From NCBI RefSeq assembly GCF_000718015.1, contig NZ_JODY01000045.1, forward strand, positions 1 to 44,068: a stretch of DNA of 44,068 nucleotides. The letters are read 5' to 3'. Under the pieces are notes generated by a model, which saw only the letters and a program-made list of their open reading frames with translations, was not told the origin of the DNA and ran no database searches. Shown piece by piece: positions 32,859 through 40,391 of the stretch; positions within the stretch are counted from its first letter, which is position 1; each line of letters opens with the position of its first letter. The translations under genes and the position numbers were made by a program. Origin of the DNA: Streptomyces catenulae. Lineage in GTDB: Bacteria > Actinomycetota > Actinomycetes > Streptomycetales > Streptomycetaceae.

Positions 32859-32864
32859 ACCGTA
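32859..32864 (-). promoter_or_regulatory. Candidate -10 box of the double GNAT gene
   Basis: TACGGT on the minus strand ends 6 bases before the ATG; a leaderless mRNA is likely. Confidence 0.4.
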
Positions 32865-32985
32865 GCCAGGGGCGACCCGTGGCGCGCGGGGGTTTTCCCT
32901 GGCCGGGCGGGCGCCGACCAGCGCCGTTACGGTGCCGCGCCCGCCCCCGCCGACCGCCCGCCGCCGACCGCCTGCCGCCGACCGC

Positions 32986-33636
32986 TCAGCCCCGGCTCCA
33001 CCCGTTCTCCAGCAGGTCGAACGCCGCGTCCAACACCGCCACCTGGTCCTCCGCCCGGTACGCCAACGCGACCGCCTCCAGCGCGAAATGCGCCAGCGCC
33101 GCGCTACGCGGATCGTCCGGCGCGGCTCCGGCGTCCTCCGCGATGGCCCGGGCGAGCGCGGTCTGATGACGCATCCACATGCGGTGGGCGTACGCGGCGA
33201 GCGCCGGGGTGCGCTCGATCAGGGCGAAGAACTCCGCCGCACCGGACGCCTCGTCGGCGATCTTCCGGCGGGCCCATTCGGCGTGGGCGCGGAGCGCCGC
33301 CGGGACGCTGACGCCCTTCTTCCGGTCGCGTACGGCGGCGACCAGCCCCGCTTCCTGGTCCGCCTCCTCGTCGAAGACCAGCGCTTCCTTGCTCGGGAAG
33401 TACTTGAGGAGCGTGGTCGTGGAGACATCGGCGGCATCGGCGACGGTGTGCAGCGTCACCGCGTCATAGCCGTGTTCCAGGAAGAGACGCAGCGCGGCAT
33501 CGGCGAGCGCCCGACGGGTGGCCGCCTTCTTACGCTCGCGACGCCCTACGGGCGCGGGCTCGACGGGACTGGACTCGACGGACGCGGGCTCGGCGGCAGT
33601 GGGCTCGGCGGCGGTGGGCTCGGCGGGAGTGGGCAT
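32986..33636 (-). CDS. TetR-family regulator divergent from the monooxygenase
   Basis: A 216-residue TetR-type repressor. A low-complexity head with AEPTAAEPTAAEPA is followed by the HTH domain (about 30-80): RRERKKAATRRALADAALRLFLEHGYDAVTLHTVADAADVSTTTLLKYFPSKEALVFDE. The C-terminal ligand domain is not assigned. The ATG at 33636 has TAGGGT 6 bases upstream and may be leaderless; if translation begins further in, the repeat-rich head is lost. Its divergent neighbour is a TetX-like monooxygenase, and a palindrome lies between them, so autoregulation and control of that gene are likely. Confidence 0.9.
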   Translation of the reverse strand: MPTPAEPTAAEPTAAEPASVESSPVEPAPVGRRERKKAATRRALADAALRLFLEHGYDAVTLHTVADAADVSTTTLLKYFPSKEALVFDEEADQEAGLVAAVRDRKKGVSVPAALRAHAEWARRKIADEASGAAEFFALIERTPALAAYAHRMWMRHQTALARAIAEDAGAAPDDPRSAALAHFALEAVALAYRAEDQVAVLDAAFDLLENGWSRG

Positions 33637-33667
33637 GCCGCCACCCTATCCAAGGTGGCACGACCCA

Positions 33668-33690
33668 AAAAGTTTCACGGTTGCACTTTT
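33668..33690. promoter_or_regulatory. Candidate TetR operator
   Basis: AAAAGT (33668-33673) and ACTTTT (33685-33690) are inverted ends of a 23-bp partial palindrome; an outer pair GGCAC...CCC / GGGTGCC flanks it. It is the most A/T-rich spot in the region and lies about 30 bases before the tetR start. Confidence 0.6.
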
Positions 33691-33844
33691 CTTATGGGTG
33701 CCCTTTCATGGAGGACGTTCCGGCAGGGCCACGGCGAGCCGCACGGCCCTGACCTGCCCGTTCGCCCTGCCCTGCGCTGCCCTGCCCTGCGGTCGGGCCG
33801 CCCCGCACCCGGCCCTCGGGCCCGCTGTCGCTGCCCACTGCCCA

Positions 33845-33886
33845 CTGTCCGCTGTCCGCTGTCCGCTGTCCGCTGTCCGCTGTCCG
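33845..33886. repeat. Six tandem CTGTCCG heptamers
   Basis: CTGTCCG is repeated six times without a break in the leader of the monooxygenase gene, after related CTGCCCA units. A run of 7-bp units can change copy number, which would alter promoter or leader spacing. Confidence 0.95.
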
Positions 33887-33919
33887 CGCAGCCCTCTCCG
33901 ACGAATCGAGGACACCGCC

Positions 33920-35200
33920 ATGCCTTCTTCCGCCACGTCTCCGTCCGTCACGCCTCCTTCCGCTGCGTCTGCTTCCGCTGCGTCTGCTTCCGTCACGCCT
34001 CCTTCCGTCGCGCCACGCCCGCCCCGGATCGCCGTTGTCGGTGCCGGTCCCGGCGGTCTGACCTGCGCCCGGGTCCTTCAGCGCCACGGCGTCGCCGTCA
34101 CCGTCCACGATCTCGACGCCTCCGCCACCGCCCGTGACCAGGGCGGCAGCCTCGATATGCACCCCGACACCGGCCAACACGCCCTGCGCGCCGCCGGGTT
34201 GTGGGACGCGTTCCACCCCCTCTCCCGACCCGAGGGCCAGCAGATACGGGTGGCCGACCGGCACGGCCACCTCCTGCTCGACGCCGCCCCACCCGAGAAC
34301 GGGAACGGGGGCGGGGACGATGTCGGGAGCGGCGCCGGGACCGGGGACGGCGCCGATGCCCGGCCCGAGATCGACCGTGGTCGGCTGCGGCGCCTCCTGC
34401 TCGACGCGCTCGCGCCCGGCACCGTCCGGTGGGGCCAGCGCCTGGAGCGCGCCGAACCGTTGGGCGGCGGCGGCCACCGGCTGTACTTCGCCGACGGTTC
34501 CACCACCGAAGCGGACCTGGTCATCGGCGCGGACGGCGCCTGGTCCCGGGTCCGCCCGCTGGTCTCGGACGCCCGCCCCGGCTACACCGGCGTCACCGTC
34601 GTCGAAGCCGAACTGCACGACGCCGACCACCGCCACCCGGAGCTGGCCGCCTTCACCGGCAACGGCATGATGATGGCCCTTGACGCAGGTCAGGGCGTGA
34701 TCGCGCAGCGCAACGGCGGCGGGCGGATCCGCATCCACCTCGGTCTGCGCACCGCCGAGGACTGGCACCGCACGGCGGGCGTCGACCTCGCCGATCCCGC
34801 CGCCGTCCGCACCGCCCTGCTGGCCCGCTTCTCCGGTTGGGGCGCCCCGCTCCGCGCCTTCCTGCACGCCACCGACACCGGCTACGTCAACCGCCCGCTG
34901 TACGCACTGCCCGTCCCCCACCTCTGGCGGCGCACCCCCGGTGTCACCCTCCTCGGCGATGCGGCGCATCTGATGTCCCCGATCGGCGGCATGGGCGCCA
35001 ACCTGGCGATGCGGGACGGCGCGGACCTCGCCCGCGCCCTGCTCGACCACCCTTCCGTCGACGCCGCCGTCGCGTCCTACGAGGAGTTCCGCCGCCCGCG
35101 CTCCACCGCAGCCGCGGCGGGCGCCGCCGCGGGGCTGGCCGACGCCTTCTCCGCGGACGGCGCCGCGCACGTCCTCGCCCATCTGTCGGGCCAGGGCTGA
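33920..35200 (+). CDS. TetX-like FAD-dependent monooxygenase
   Basis: A 426-residue group A flavin monooxygenase. A Ser/Pro/Ala-repeat head (about 1-33) precedes the FAD-binding Rossmann motif IAVVGAGPGGLTCARVLQRHGV. The segment RDQGGSLDMHPDTGQHALRAAGL matches the TetX-type pattern GGTLDLH...SGQ, DLVIGADGAWSRVRPLV is the second motif, and LLGDAAHLMSPIGGMGANLAMRDGADLA the third (GD motif). Family members hydroxylate aromatic compounds, and TetX inactivates tetracyclines; the substrate here is unknown. The start at 33920 has GAGGA upstream. It is divergent from a TetR gene, so substrate-induced expression is likely. Confidence 0.92.
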   Translation: MPSSATSPSVTPPSAASASAASASVTPPSVAPRPPRIAVVGAGPGGLTCARVLQRHGVAVTVHDLDASATARDQGGSLDMHPDTGQHALRAAGLWDAFHPLSRPEGQQIRVADRHGHLLLDAAPPENGNGGGDDVGSGAGTGDGADARPEIDRGRLRRLLLDALAPGTVRWGQRLERAEPLGGGGHRLYFADGSTTEADLVIGADGAWSRVRPLVSDARPGYTGVTVVEAELHDADHRHPELAAFTGNGMMMALDAGQGVIAQRNGGGRIRIHLGLRTAEDWHRTAGVDLADPAAVRTALLARFSGWGAPLRAFLHATDTGYVNRPLYALPVPHLWRRTPGVTLLGDAAHLMSPIGGMGANLAMRDGADLARALLDHPSVDAAVASYEEFRRPRSTAAAAGAAAGLADAFSADGAAHVLAHLSGQG

Positions 35201-35222
35201 CCGCGGCGGGGACGGGGCTGCG

Positions 35223-35804
35223 CTACCGCCCGTCCACCGGCTGCCGGAAGCATTCCGTGCTGACCGCCAGCCGGACCGTGTGCGGCGGTTTGGCGGAGGC
35301 GACGGCTATGTGGCGGCGGTGTGGCCCGTCGTCGGCGTCGAGTTGGGCCTCCTGCACCTGCGGCCGTTCCTCGTACGCGGTGATCTCGACGCCGTCTTTC
35401 CGTTCCAGCGCCGCCCGCAGCCGTCGCAGTGCGGCGATGTGCATCCGGTCGGGCAGGTCCGCGTACGCGGTGTACGTCAGGGTGTACGGGCCTTCGGTCG
35501 GCGCCGGGACGCCGCGTCGGCCGCATGTCTCGTAGGACGCACCCGGGTTGTACCGTCCGCTGATCCCGATACCGGCATCCGCGGCCACGTTCCTGACCTG
35601 CTGTTCTGTCGTGGCGAGCGCCGCCGCCCGGCTCTCCAGGGGCGGCGCCCCCGCGTCGGACAACCAGGCCCACCCGAGGAGGGTGGCCACGACGAGCACC
35701 GCCACGACCGCGATCAGCCGGTCGCGCCGCCGCCCGTCGTCGTCCCCGGATCTCAGCGCCCGGACAGCGCACCACCCTTCACCGCTCCGACGAACGACGC
35801 CCAC
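35223..35804 (-). CDS. Membrane-anchored protein of unknown function
   Basis: About 193 residues. A basic cytoplasmic head is followed by one hydrophobic segment, LIAVVAVLVVATLLGWAWLS (about 30-49), and an exported domain of about 140 residues with two Cys (SYETCGRRG and STECFRQ) and the segment GPYTLTYTAYADLPDRMHIAALRRLRAALE. The start is uncertain: the GTG at 35804 overlaps the end of the DUF397 gene by 52 bases, and a later start would cut into the hydrophobic segment. Family not recognised. Confidence 0.65.
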   Translation of the reverse strand: MGVVRRSGEGWCAVRALRSGDDDGRRRDRLIAVVAVLVVATLLGWAWLSDAGAPPLESRAAALATTEQQVRNVAADAGIGISGRYNPGASYETCGRRGVPAPTEGPYTLTYTAYADLPDRMHIAALRRLRAALERKDGVEITAYEERPQVQEAQLDADDGPHRRHIAVASAKPPHTVRLAVSTECFRQPVDGR

Positions 35805-36049
35805 ACCGGCGCCCCGAACACCAGCGCCGGACCCGCCGGAACCTTGCTGTCCCGGACCGGAACCACCGCGTCGAGGTCGTCGGAGACCTCGATGCAGTTG
35901 CCGCCCTCCTGGTTGCTGTAGCTCGACTTACGCCAGGAGAGGGCGGAGAGAAGGTCGTCCGACACCTCGATGCAGTCGCCGCCATCGTGGTTGCTGTAGC
36001 TGGACTTACGCCACTGGAGAGCGCTCAGTTCGACTCGGCGGACGGACAT
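35753..36049 (-). CDS. DUF397 protein with duplicated first repeat
   Basis: A 98-residue protein. DUF397 is a short Streptomyces domain usually found once next to an XRE regulator with DUF5753. Here its core occurs twice in a row, LSALQWRKSSYSNHDGGDCIEV at about 8 and LSALSWRKSSYSNQEGGNCIEV at about 34, a 26-residue in-frame duplication. The usual end, VPVRDSKVPAGPALVFGAPVWASFVGAVKGG, follows the second copy. The start at 36049 overlaps the XRE gene end by 25 bases, so the two are cotranslated. DUF397/XRE pairs are described as toxin-antitoxin-like or developmental regulators (BldB-like small proteins). Confidence 0.88.
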   Translation of the reverse strand: MSVRRVELSALQWRKSSYSNHDGGDCIEVSDDLLSALSWRKSSYSNQEGGNCIEVSDDLDAVVPVRDSKVPAGPALVFGAPVWASFVGAVKGGALSGR

Positions 36050-36879
36050 GGGATTTCCTCCAGAAGACGCTGAATGAACTCGACGGACTCGCGCGGGGAG
36101 AGAGCGTGGTCGCGCAGCCGATCGTAACTGAACTGCAGCCGCTCAACTCCGGCGTTATCGGTCACCAGTTGTCCGTCGAACCCGGTCTCGACCCAGGCCA
36201 CCGTGCGCCCTTCCGGAAGTCGCAGAAGAGCGGTGTCCGTGTTTATCAACTCGCACGGACCGGCGGCGAGCGGCAGCACCTGGATGGCGATGTTGTCCTG
36301 CTCGGCCATCGCCAGGAGGTGGGTCAGTTGCTCACACCACTCCTCGTCATTCAGCAAGCGGCGGCGCAGTGCAGCCTCGTCGATGACCGCGCGGAAGTGG
36401 GGCGCCAAATCGCCGGACAGCAACTCGCTGCGGGTTGCTCGAGCATCAGCCTGCTGCTCCACCTGATCGCCTTGCGCCAGGCTGCCCAGCATCAACAGTC
36501 TCCGTGCGTACGCCCGCGTCTGGAGAAGTCCCGGGATCACACTGGGCGAGTACTGCTGGATACCCGCAGCCTCGGCCTCCAGCGTCATGTACCGCCGATA
36601 CTGCTCGCGGAACTGCTGCGAGGAGCCCAGAGCCATCTCCCACATGGCGATCAGCAACCCTGGCGGTGTCTCGTAGTACACCTCCAGTGCTTCCACAACT
36701 TCGGGGCTGCCGATCGTCTGCCCTCCTTCCATTTTTCCGAAAAGGGACGCATCCCACCCCAGAGCATCACCCATTTCCCGGAAGCTGACCCCTTTCTTCG
36801 CTCGTAGTAACCGCAGTTCCTCCGCGAACCGTTGACGCGGCTCCTGGCTTCGACCTGTGACCGCACGCCTGGGCGGCAT
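36025..36879 (-). CDS. XRE-family regulator with DUF5753 (Scr1-type)
   Basis: A 284-residue DNA-binding protein. The HTH is at about 17-75: FAEELRLLRAKKGVSFREMGDALGWDASLFGKMEGGQTIGSPEVVEALEVYY. The C-terminal DUF5753 domain (about 100-275) has the family markers IQQYSPSVIPGLLQTRAYAR, FRAVIDEAALRRRL, QLTHLLAMAEQDNIAIQVLPL and VETGFDGQLV. Such proteins pair with DUF397 partners. The start at 36879 has GGGGAGG; longer starts at 36939 or 36957 are possible but lack a ribosome site. GC is lower than in the neighbours. Confidence 0.92.
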   Translation of the reverse strand: MPPRRAVTGRSQEPRQRFAEELRLLRAKKGVSFREMGDALGWDASLFGKMEGGQTIGSPEVVEALEVYYETPPGLLIAMWEMALGSSQQFREQYRRYMTLEAEAAGIQQYSPSVIPGLLQTRAYARRLLMLGSLAQGDQVEQQADARATRSELLSGDLAPHFRAVIDEAALRRRLLNDEEWCEQLTHLLAMAEQDNIAIQVLPLAAGPCELINTDTALLRLPEGRTVAWVETGFDGQLVTDNAGVERLQFSYDRLRDHALSPRESVEFIQRLLEEIPCPSAESN

Positions 36880-36959
36880 AACGACCTCCCCGAGAAGATC
36901 TGGACTTACGTTCTGGAGCAACCGAAGGGACTCCGACATGCGGAAAGGGGGCTCCATTG

Positions 36960-36982
36960 CGGGTGCATTCTCTTAACACCCG
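36960..36982. promoter_or_regulatory. Candidate operator in the XRE divergent region
   Basis: CGGGTG (36960-36965) and CACCCG (36977-36982) are inverted ends around CATTCTCTTAA. It lies between the XRE gene and the small gene at 37047 and may be the site of XRE autoregulation. Confidence 0.4.
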
Positions 36983-37046
36983 GAATACGCACGGTAGTTG
37001 ATGTGGCGCGTCCCGGCATTCGAACACCGAAAACACAGGAGTGGCC

Positions 37047-37253
37047 ATGGGGACGAATCAGCCCGAGGACGCCGAGGCCGTCTGCGACGAACTGGACCGC
37101 GCGCTCAGGGCGGTGGGCGTGGCCCTGCCGTCGCTTGCCGTCGACCCGCTGTCGTACGGCAGCGCCTTGCCCGTCGTCCTGATCGAGCTGGGACGCTGCA
37201 ACCTCGACACCGCACGACGGCTCACCGCCGTCCTCCGCGGGGCGGCCGGATGA
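37047..37253 (+). CDS. Small protein of unknown function
   Basis: A 68-residue acidic protein: a mixed N-terminus (MGTNQPEDAEAVCDELDRALRAVG) and a predicted helical end (LDTARRLTAVLRGAAG). AGGAG at 6 bases before the ATG gives a good start. It is divergent from the XRE gene and overlaps the next gene by ATGA, so it is probably part of the same functional module. The family was not recognised. Confidence 0.75.
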   Translation: MGTNQPEDAEAVCDELDRALRAVGVALPSLAVDPLSYGSALPVVLIELGRCNLDTARRLTAVLRGAAG

Positions 37254-37483
37254 GCGGCCCACGCGACCTCTATGTGATGAGCACCGTCCGGCCGTATCTC
37301 GTGAGCATCGTCCGGCGCGGCGGCTCGGGCGTCCGGCCGTACGCCGCCAAGCCGTATCTCTCGCCCGCCTGTCACGTCGGACGGCATCCGTGGTGCGACA
37401 AGGGACGGGTGGAACCGGGCGCGGTGCCCGGCGTGCGGCACGAGGTGTGCGTCTGTCCCTGCCATGGCGCGGCAGGGCACTGA
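37250..37483 (+). CDS. Small Cys/His-rich protein
   Basis: A 77-residue protein whose second half reads PACHVGRHPWCDKG...HEVCVCPCHG, with five Cys and several His that could form a zinc site. The start codon overlaps the previous stop (ATGA), so the two are translationally coupled. Function unknown; the metal site is inferred. Confidence 0.7.
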   Translation: MSGPRDLYVMSTVRPYLVSIVRRGGSGVRPYAAKPYLSPACHVGRHPWCDKGRVEPGAVPGVRHEVCVCPCHGAAGH

Positions 37484-37601
37484 GGAAGCTCGGGCTCGGC
37501 CCGGCGCGGGGTGCGCCGGACCGGTACCGGGTGGGGGCTCCGCGCCCGGCGGGTCGGGGGAAGTACGCCGCCGGACGCGGAGGTCGGGGGACTCCATCGG
37601 C

Positions 37602-38318
37602 TCAGAAGGAGAGCGCGACGGAGGGGTCGGTCTGCCAGTAGGTGACGAAGGCGTTGTCGTCGACCTTGGTGCCGTCGGGGAGGGCGAGGTTGACGCTGTG
37701 ACCGGCGTCGGGCTCGCTCTCGTCCCGGCCCTTGAAGTGGACCTCCAGATTGCTGGCGTCGCGCAGGTGGGTGTCCCCGCCCGGCTCACCCGTCAGACCG
37801 ACACCGGCGTACGCGGACTCACCGGGGTTGAGGCTGACGACAGCCTGCGGCTGGGAGTCCTCCAACTCGCGGGTGGCGGCCTGGTCCTCGTCGAAGCGGA
37901 GCGCGGGGGCGTAGTAGGCGTCGCAGCGCTTGCTGCCGGTGTTGGTGATCTTGATGAGCAGGTGGTTGATCGGCCGCGACGGCTGGGAGACCTCGGCCTT
38001 CACGGTCGCGCCGGTGCAGGGGACGTCCTCCGCGGCGCCGCTGCCGCCGGAGTCGCTCTGCTGGGCGCCGCCGTTCTGACCGGCCTGGCCCTTACCGGCG
38101 CTGTCACCGCGCTCGGTGGAGGCCCGCGCCTCCCCCTTACCGCCGCTCTCCCCGCCCTTGACGTCGGTGGTGTTCTGCCCCTGCTCCTCCGACGCGGAGG
38201 GCACGGACTTGAGGGCGTCGTCCTTACCGTCCGCGGGGCCGCAGGCGGTCAGGGAGAGGGCGGCGAGGGCGGTGACGGCGAAGAGAGCGGGCTTGCGGAC
38301 ACGGCGAAGAGCAGACAT
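37602..38318 (-). CDS. DUF4232-type lipoprotein
   Basis: A 238-residue exported lipoprotein with signal MSALRRVRKPALFAVTALAALSLTAC (lipobox LTAC, Cys26), a low-complexity Gly/Ser/Lys linker (about 30-98), and a beta-sandwich domain (about 99-238): VKAEVSQPSRPINHLLIKITNTGSKRCDAYYAPALRF and NPGESAYAGVGLTGEPGG. Two Cys (DVPC and KRCD) could pair. The function of DUF4232 proteins is unknown. GAGGT precedes the start. Confidence 0.85.
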   Translation of the reverse strand: MSALRRVRKPALFAVTALAALSLTACGPADGKDDALKSVPSASEEQGQNTTDVKGGESGGKGEARASTERGDSAGKGQAGQNGGAQQSDSGGSGAAEDVPCTGATVKAEVSQPSRPINHLLIKITNTGSKRCDAYYAPALRFDEDQAATRELEDSQPQAVVSLNPGESAYAGVGLTGEPGGDTHLRDASNLEVHFKGRDESEPDAGHSVNLALPDGTKVDDNAFVTYWQTDPSVALSF

Positions 38319-38523
38319 GACGTACCTCGATCACGTGGTGGAAGTGGTGGGCCGCGGCGGAGGGCCTCAACGCCGCGGCGTGGTCATCACATTCGCCGTT
38401 CCAGCCCGCCAGCGGCAAGGATTCCCAGCTCATACGGGACGCCGGAATGATTCCAACCCACCTGACCTGCACGGTTATCCACAGCCTGGAACGCCTGCCT
38501 GGAACGGGTGGAATAGTTGAGGC
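38319..38523. other. Intergenic region with one DnaA-box match
   Basis: TTATCCACA at 38475-38483 is a perfect DnaA-box consensus, standing alone. CCTGGAACG occurs twice near 38487-38508. No gene is seen. Confidence 0.4.
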
Positions 38524-40161
38524 ATGACGAAGGACGATGGGGAGGGCTCCTTCGCGGCCATGCTGCGGGAGTTGAAGGGGCGTTCGGGACAGAGCTACAG
38601 CACGCTGGCGAAGCGACTGCATGTGAGCACCTCGACGCTGCACCGCTACTGCAACGGCGACGCGGTACCCGCCGAGTTCGCCCCCGCGGAACGCCTCGGG
38701 CGGCTCTGCGGCGCGAAACCCGACGAACTGGTCGAGCTGCACCGGAGATGGATCCTGGCGTCGGCCGCCCGGAGCGGGAAGAAACGGGAACGGGACGAGG
38801 CACCCGAGCCGGAGACGGCGCCGACGCCCACGCCGGGCGCCGCGTCCGAGCCGGAGGCGGACACCCCGCAGCCGGACCCGGCACCCGTGCCGGAAACGGA
38901 AGCCGGGACGGCGTCCGCATCGGTGCCGGGGGGCGCCGCGGAACGACAGCCGGAGTGGGCGAGGAACGCCGAGGCGGCACCGGCGGCCACGGAACCGCCG
39001 CTGCCGGAGATGTTCTCCACCCCGCCCGCCGTCGATCCGGACGAAACCGCGGCGGAGAACGCGGCGTACACCGTTCCACATCCGGCCGACCGGAATCCCG
39101 ACGAGGACGCCGCCCGGAACGCGGCCGATCCCGTTCCGGCGGACCGGCACCGGCGCCCGGCCGCCCGCGCGGACGAGGAGGCGGCGGAGAATGCCGCGTT
39201 CACCGTGACGGCGAAGGCGCCCCGGAAGCGGCGCCCGGTCCTGATCACGGCGGCGGTGGCCGTCACCGCCGCGCTCGCGGTGACCGCCGCGTACAGCTTC
39301 TCGGGGGACGGCGCCGCGAACCGCGTCACCACCGCCCGCGACGGCGACACACAGAACGGCGACCGCGAACCGGGCGACGGCACCCCGTCGGCGACCGCGA
39401 AGGAGAAGGGGCCGGGCAAGAAGGCGGACGGCAAGGAGGAGGACGGGAAGGACGACGGGAAGAAGGACGCGTCCACCCCGCCCGGCAAGGATCCGTCCGG
39501 CGGTCCGTCCGCCGGAGCGGGCGGCGGCCACTCCGGCGGCATCCCGCTGACGGCCAACGTCCGCCCGTACGTCTGGGGCGACGAACTGCCCTGCTTCCAG
39601 ACCTTTCTGATCAACCGGCCCCCGGAGAACATGCCCGGCACCCCGCCGTCCGGGGACACCGTCGGCTGGGCCCGCTCGCTCGGCGGGGTGGACGCGGAGC
39701 ACTCGCGGATCGGCGTGGTGGTCCGCGGCACGGAGAAGGAACCGGTGGTCCTGGAGGCGCTGCGCGCCCAGGTCGTGGGCCGGGGTCCGGCGCTGGGCTG
39801 GCAGCACTACAACCCGTCGGGCGGCTGCGGCGGCGGGCTGACCCCGTCCTCGTACTCCATCGCCCTCGACAACACCAGCCCCGTCGTCAAGCCGGTCCCC
39901 GGCGAGCAGGCGGGGAAGACCGTCCCGGCCAAGCCGTTCCCGCGCACGGTCAGCGCCAGCGACCCGGAGGCGTTGGCCATCCGGGCGGACGCGGTCTCCT
40001 GCGACTGCAGCTGGTATCTGGAGCTGGACTGGAGCAGCGGCAAGCGCAGCGGCACCCTCCGTATCGACGACGGCGGTCGCCCGTTCCGCACCAGCGGCGC
40101 GGCGAGCAGGACGACGTACACGTACGGCGGCGACCCCGCGAAATGGTGGGGCGACGGCTGA
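38524..40161 (+). CDS. Membrane-tethered HTH protein with exported domain
   Basis: A 545-residue protein. The XRE-like HTH is at about 8-75 (MLRELKGRSGQSYSTLAKRLHVSTSTLHRYCNGDAVP). A long Glu/Pro/Ala-rich linker carries three related 12-residue repeats, DETAAENAAYTV (173-184), DEDAARNAADPV (193-204) and DEEAAENAAFTV (217-228). One TM helix is at about 238-258 after RKRRP. A Lys/Gly/Asp-rich exported linker (260-340) leads to a C-terminal domain (341-545) with Cys357, 435, 493 and 495. The layout suggests a one-component sensor that binds DNA from the membrane. Ligand and targets are unknown. Confidence 0.85.
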   Translation: MTKDDGEGSFAAMLRELKGRSGQSYSTLAKRLHVSTSTLHRYCNGDAVPAEFAPAERLGRLCGAKPDELVELHRRWILASAARSGKKRERDEAPEPETAPTPTPGAASEPEADTPQPDPAPVPETEAGTASASVPGGAAERQPEWARNAEAAPAATEPPLPEMFSTPPAVDPDETAAENAAYTVPHPADRNPDEDAARNAADPVPADRHRRPAARADEEAAENAAFTVTAKAPRKRRPVLITAAVAVTAALAVTAAYSFSGDGAANRVTTARDGDTQNGDREPGDGTPSATAKEKGPGKKADGKEEDGKDDGKKDASTPPGKDPSGGPSAGAGGGHSGGIPLTANVRPYVWGDELPCFQTFLINRPPENMPGTPPSGDTVGWARSLGGVDAEHSRIGVVVRGTEKEPVVLEALRAQVVGRGPALGWQHYNPSGGCGGGLTPSSYSIALDNTSPVVKPVPGEQAGKTVPAKPFPRTVSASDPEALAIRADAVSCDCSWYLELDWSSGKRSGTLRIDDGGRPFRTSGAASRTTYTYGGDPAKWWGDG

Positions 40162-40200
40162 TCCCCCGGACGCGGGGCACCGGCGCCGGGCGCCCTGGAA

Positions 40201-40284
40201 CGTTGGCCATGGAACGCGGACGACCGACCCGGACCGTTGGCCATGGAACGCGGCGCCCCTCGAACCGTTGGCCATGGAATGCGG
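40201..40284. repeat. Three 19-bp repeats with a GGAACG core
   Basis: CGTTGGCCATGGAACGCGG occurs at 40201-40219, 40235-40253 and 40266-40284 (last copy with one change), with starts 34 and 31 bases apart. Two more GGAACG elements follow before the terminator. Confidence 0.9.
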
Positions 40285-40316
40285 CAGCCTCGGAACGGCG
40301 GCCCCTGGAACGCACG

Positions 40317-40346
40317 GAGCGGCCCCCGCCGAAGCAGGGGCCGCTC
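40317..40346. terminator. Terminator between convergent HTH and MFS genes
   Basis: GAGCGGCCCC (40317-40326) and GGGGCCGCTC (40337-40346) form a perfect 10-bp stem with a 10-base loop. Confidence 0.85.
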
Positions 40347-40391
40347 CTCATATCCGCAGCTCAGACCGTCCGTATCGGAAGGTCGGGCAGA

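Noticed and set aside
36880..36957. Longer N-terminus of the XRE protein (starts at 36939 or 36957)
   Set aside because: The ATG at 36879 has a strong GGGGAGG ribosome site and begins just before the conserved HTH; the extra residues add no motif.
38461..38523. A replication origin near the DnaA box
   Set aside because: Only one box is present, without an A/T-rich unwinding region or dnaA/dnaN/parAB neighbours.
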